Below, in pieces: positions 33,246-36,066 of a stretch of 36,066 bases of DNA. Within the stretch, counting starts at the first letter, position 1, and the number at the start of each line of letters is the position of its first letter. Made by a program: the position numbers and the translations under genes. Under the pieces are notes generated by a model. It worked only from the letters and a program-made list of their open reading frames with translations. It did no database searches and was not told where the DNA came from. This stretch comes from Bacillota bacterium (GTDB lineage Bacteria > Bacillota > Bacilli > Alicyclobacillales > SLC66), in contig JAJYOE010000015.1 in assembly GCA_021785975.1 (NCBI GenBank), positions 1 to 36,066 of the forward strand, written 5' to 3'.

Positions 33246-33267
33246 AAAAAAAGCAGGCATATGCCTG
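33246..33267 (-). terminator. Terminator after the membrane chemoreceptor gene
   Basis: Minus strand CAGGC, ATAT, GCCTG, then C and seven T. The stem is short but GC-rich. It lies about 50 bases after the stop at 33316. Confidence 0.65.
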
Positions 33268-33315
33268 TTCATTTGCCGCTATAGCGTTGATTTGAATAGA
33301 TAGACCAAAGATCGC

Positions 33316-34917
33316 TTAGTCTAATTTGAAATTTTGTACGATATCATTAAATTTCATGGCTTGATTGTTGGATTCCCATGTACCAGCAGCCAAAGTCCCC
33401 ATTGCCACCGTCATTTCCTCTGTGGAGGCAGCGGTGTTTTGCGCATATGCGGATGTTTTCTCGACAACTCCAGCGACTGAGTCAATCAGCGAGACGATTT
33501 TATCTGAATCAGCAACTTCATCCTTTGTAATAGAGACAATGGAATCAACTTCTCCCGCTGTTTTAGTGACTGCTTCCAGGATTTTTTCTAGTGCTACGCC
33601 AGATTGTCCTACCATTTCTGAACCTGTTTTTACCGCTTTTCGGCTTTCTTTCGTAACTTCAACGCTTGAGTTGGTGATAGTCAAGATATTCCTCAATATG
33701 TCGCCTACACGAGAAGATTCTTGCCTGGTTTGTTCTGCAAGTCTCCTTACTTCTTCTGCGACTACAGCAAACCCACGCCCATGCTCCCCTGCTCGTGCGG
33801 ATTCTATGGATGCATTGAGAGCTAAAAGGTTCGTTTGCTCCGCAATATTGCTAATCACCAAAGTGATTTCTTCTATTTGTTTTGAATATTCCTGGAGTTC
33901 CTCCATCTTTTGTTCTGTTTCAGAGGTTGTTTGTTCAATCAATTCAATGCTGTGAATGGCCTGAACCACCGTGTCCTTTCCTTGATTCGCCACTCTCTTT
34001 GTTTCTGCTGAAATGGAAGAAGCAGTATTTGCTTTATTTCTGGACATTTGTATCAACGAAGACAAACTAACCAGAGACTCTGAAACTTCTAACATGGATT
34101 GTGTGCCTAAATTCGATTGTTCCATTACTTCCTGCATTTGATGCGCAATTTCATAAATGGACGCATTAGTTTCTTCCATGGAAGTTGCGGTTTCCGATGA
34201 AGATAGCTTTAATTCCTCTGCACTAAGCTTTAATTGTTTGATGATCGAAGTAATTCCTATGGATACTTTATTTAGCTCTAATTGAATTTGCCCTATTTCA
34301 TCTCTGGATTTAGGTTCTAACTTGACCGTTAGATCACCACTTGCTAAATTTTTCATGAAATTAATAATTCTATGATAAAACTGGGTAAACCGCCAAAAAT
34401 CATATACGATCAACACAGTAGCAACCAATAAAACCAAACTCGCCCAATACGAATGATGAATAACCGTTTCAGTGAGTCCAACCAGTTGTAAAACCACAAA
34501 CGGGATATAAGTCTTGATCTGATTACTTACCCCCATCAAAATTCTACCGGACCGTAAAACGTACTTTTTCTCCCCGCACACATAAATTGGGGTGGATATA
34601 TCAATCACCTTTTCACCTGTATTTCTCGGATACAAAAAACGACGGGTGGAAGTAACCCCTGCACATGCCAATCCTACCGGATCATTAAAATAGTTCCCCT
34701 CACGTAGATGATTGGTATGAATGACCCCGTATCCATCTGGTTTAACGAGTACAAAATATTCTAGCCCATTTAAATTTTCAGTAAATAGTTGGCGAATATG
34801 GGGCGTGATGTTGCTGAGATCCCCTTGATGCTGATCTAATTGTTTCTCAATTTCACGACCGACATAATCCACCAGTTTCCACTGTTCATTATCTTTCCGA
34901 TTGAATGTTTTGATCAT
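33316..34917 (-). CDS. Methyl-accepting chemotaxis protein with N-terminal sensor and central membrane hairpin
   Basis: A chemoreceptor of 533 residues. Residues 1-135 form a sensor-like alpha/beta domain ([34 protein letters not shown]) that looks like a Cache/PDC type but has no membrane helix before it. Two hydrophobic segments follow (about 137-153 and 156-174), then a HAMP-like region to about 230. The signalling domain has the hairpin tip [20 protein letters not shown] and EVRRLAEQT. If both segments cross the membrane, the sensor is cytoplasmic, unlike classic receptors. The ATG is preceded by an in-frame TGA three codons upstream, so no longer N-terminus is possible in this frame. AAGGA lies 14 bases upstream, rather far. 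It is downstream of the soluble receptor gene by 57 bases. Confidence 0.88.
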   Translation of the reverse strand: MIKTFNRKDNEQWKLVDYVGREIEKQLDQHQGDLSNITPHIRQLFTENLNGLEYFVLVKPDGYGVIHTNHLREGNYFNDPVGLACAGVTSTRRFLYPRNTGEKVIDISTPIYVCGEKKYVLRSGRILMGVSNQIKTYIPFVVLQLVGLTETVIHHSYWASLVLLVATVLIVYDFWRFTQFYHRIINFMKNLASGDLTVKLEPKSRDEIGQIQLELNKVSIGITSIIKQLKLSAEELKLSSSETATSMEETNASIYEIAHQMQEVMEQSNLGTQSMLEVSESLVSLSSLIQMSRNKANTASSISAETKRVANQGKDTVVQAIHSIELIEQTTSETEQKMEELQEYSKQIEEITLVISNIAEQTNLLALNASIESARAGEHGRGFAVVAEEVRRLAEQTRQESSRVGDILRNILTITNSSVEVTKESRKAVKTGSEMVGQSGVALEKILEAVTKTAGEVDSIVSITKDEVADSDKIVSLIDSVAGVVEKTSAYAQNTAASTEEMTVAMGTLAAGTWESNNQAMKFNDIVQNFKLD

Positions 34918-34958
34918 ACATCGTCACAATTCCTTGCGACTTACACCACCTATATGAA

Positions 34959-34976
34959 GATTTTTCATGAAAAATC
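34959..34976. repeat. Perfect 18-bp palindrome at the end of the soluble chemoreceptor gene
   Basis: GATTTTTCATGAAAAATC is fully self-complementary. It overlaps the stop codon of the soluble chemoreceptor gene and lies about 42 bases upstream of the membrane receptor start. No T run follows on the minus strand, so it is not a standard terminator. Confidence 0.5.
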
Positions 34977-35823
34977 ATTTCAATTTTGCTAACATTATTG
35001 AAGTTTGATGGACCTGCTCTACACTGGCAGACAATTTCTGCAACTGTGTTGAAAGCTCTTCATTTCCTGCAGCACTGTTTTGAATAGCTTGATCAATATG
35101 ACCAATATCCGTAAGTATTTCTCCGATTTTTAAATTAACTTGCTTGCTTGAATCTTTCACCGTCAATGATAATCTTCTGATCTCGTCCGCAACTACACCA
35201 AATCCACGCCCCATTTCGCCGGCTCTTGCTGCTTCAATTGCTGCGTTCAATCCTAATAAATTGGTCTGACTAGCCACCTCGGCGATTAAGGCATTGATTT
35301 CTTCTAGCGTTTTCGCATGTGCTTGTAAATCATCTACACGATGAGTAATTTCTACTGCGCTTTTTGATTGTTCCTGGCTAGCCTGAGCCATTTCGTGCCC
35401 TAAATGGTTAAGTACACCTACTTGATCAGACAATGTGTTCATACTATCCTCTAGATATTTTGTGTTGTCTGCAGGAAACACAACAGACATCGAACCCTTG
35501 AATTCTCCGTTTTCATAAAGTGGCAATGATTTTGATGTGTAAGGAAACCCAAAAGTTGCAGGATTTCCTTCAGCCTCCATGTAATGTTTTTCTCTCCAGC
35601 AACGAGCTGTATTGGTGCCTTTGATATGGTCTAATTCCATGCTTTCCCCTACTTTAAGAGTGAAAGGAAACCTTTTAGATTCTTGCACCCGAGCCACTTT
35701 CCCCGATTCGTCAATATAGACAATATAACTATCTTTCGGTGCCAGTTTTACGATGGTTTCAATTTGCGCCGCTACACCCTTTGCTGAATCAATACTATCC
35801 GACAAATCAATTGACATTTTCAT
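34975..35823 (-). CDS. Soluble methyl-accepting chemotaxis protein, YfmS-like
   Basis: A cytoplasmic chemoreceptor of 282 residues with no membrane segment. The N-terminal half (about 1-130) is a small sensor domain with [15 protein letters not shown], a C74 in [16 protein letters not shown] and GSMSVVFPA. The C-terminal half is a short receptor signalling domain with the tip [20 protein letters not shown] and DEIRRLSL. Size and layout match the Bacillus subtilis soluble receptor YfmS. Two starts are close together: ATG at 35823, and another two codons later with AAAGGATGG at better spacing. It is the first of two chemoreceptor genes on the minus strand. No sigma-D promoter could be recognised in the AT-rich 130 bases upstream. 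Confidence 0.87.
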   Translation of the reverse strand: MKMSIDLSDSIDSAKGVAAQIETIVKLAPKDSYIVYIDESGKVARVQESKRFPFTLKVGESMELDHIKGTNTARCWREKHYMEAEGNPATFGFPYTSKSLPLYENGEFKGSMSVVFPADNTKYLEDSMNTLSDQVGVLNHLGHEMAQASQEQSKSAVEITHRVDDLQAHAKTLEEINALIAEVASQTNLLGLNAAIEAARAGEMGRGFGVVADEIRRLSLTVKDSSKQVNLKIGEILTDIGHIDQAIQNSAAGNEELSTQLQKLSASVEQVHQTSIMLAKLK

Positions 35824-35953
35824 CCATCCTTTTGGTGTTTTATATACTTCTTGATGTTTTCATAAAAAATCAGTATATGAGTTTATGGACACTAGATAAT
35901 TACAGAAATTTCTATATTTTTGGAATATGAATATATTGTATCAAATATATTCG

Positions 35954-35984
35954 AAAAAAAAAGGTAGGCCGCTTCCAGCCTACC
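35954..35984 (-). terminator. Terminator of the tRNA-Arg gene
   Basis: Minus strand GGTAGGC, 8-base loop, GCCTACC, then nine T. It lies 38 bases downstream of the tRNA 3' end and separates it from the chemoreceptor genes. The rest of 35824-36022 is AT-rich and shows no gene. Confidence 0.88.
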
Positions 35985-36022
35985 ATCTAATTTTTGTGGA
36001 TTGATTAAAACTATTTTAGGGA

Positions 36023-36066
36023 CGTCTCAGGAGGGATTCGAACCCCCGACCCACAGCTTAGAAGGC
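36023..36066 (-). tRNA. tRNA-Arg (anticodon UCU), 3' part, cut by window edge
   Basis: The reverse complement of the last bases is the 3' half of a tRNA. The anticodon loop reads CTTCTAA (anticodon TCT) with stem GC...GCTGT. The T arm GGGGG-TTCGAAT-CCCTC pairs correctly. The acceptor strand CTGAGAC is followed by discriminator G, as in bacillar tRNA-Arg. CCA is not encoded. The 5' half, including the D arm, lies outside the window. Confidence 0.93.

Noticed and set aside
35824-35950. Sigma-D promoter for the chemoreceptor genes
   Set aside because: TAAA words occur but no GCCGATAT-like -10 at the right distance was found.
1-36066. CRISPR arrays, insertion sequences, prophage or defence genes
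   Set aside because: No regularly spaced repeats, transposase, integrase or known defence motif was seen on either strand.

Overview
The window comes from an endospore-forming member of the Bacillales with roughly even base composition. Gene order and families suggest the Alicyclobacillaceae or a close relative, but that placement is inference. The evidence for a spore former is the conserved block tig, clpX, lonB, lonA, ysxC, hemAXCDBL, then a SpoVID-like LysM gene, then valS-folC, all in Bacillus-like order on the minus strand. A valS T-box leader and a sigma-F-like promoter in front of lonB fit as well. No rRNA gene, insertion sequence, prophage or CRISPR array was found.

Layout from left to right. 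1-3500: folC (cut by the window edge) and valS with its T-box leader. 3500-8000: a less conserved stretch with an unknown four-helix membrane protein, a 54-residue hydrophobic ORF on the other strand, the SpoVID-like protein, an apparently frameshifted small cysteine-containing gene, an AT-rich region with palindromes, a 75-residue unknown protein and a DHA2-type efflux pump. 8070-14366: the six-gene haem operon hemA-hemX-hemC-hemD-hemB-hemL, making uroporphyrinogen III and its precursors from glutamyl-tRNA. 14533-16031: an EamA transporter convergent with ysxC, their ends overlapping across a terminator hairpin. 16028-23516: the proteostasis block lonA, lonB, clpX, clpP and tig, divided by strong terminators into several transcription units.

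23687-31103 holds catabolic genes. An acyl-CoA synthetase is followed by a C-terminally short alpha-methylacyl-CoA racemase-like protein of the CaiB/BaiF family. A thioredoxin-like lipoprotein comes next. Then putB-pruA, which oxidise proline to glutamate, face a divergent PAS/AAA+/Fis activator of sigma-54. The intergenic region between them contains a near-consensus -24/-12 promoter for putB. It also contains a perfect 9-6-9 inverted repeat that overlaps the activator's own sigma-A promoter. This is the clearest regulatory circuit in the window.

31220-36066 holds a DedA-PAP2 fusion whose phosphatase half has lost its catalytic motifs, a secreted PepSY-like protein, and two chemoreceptors. 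One receptor is membrane-bound with its sensor apparently on the cytoplasmic side; the other is soluble and YfmS-like. The window ends inside a tRNA-Arg(UCU) gene with its own terminator. Start codons were moved from the longest ORF where a Shine-Dalgarno sequence and family alignment decided it (hemL, hemC, lonA, clpP, putB, pruA, the activator, the PepSY gene, the racemase). I saw no obvious new defence or mobile system. The items most worth a second look are the proline regulatory region, the degenerate PAP2 domain, the frameshifted small gene and the unusual chemoreceptor topology.
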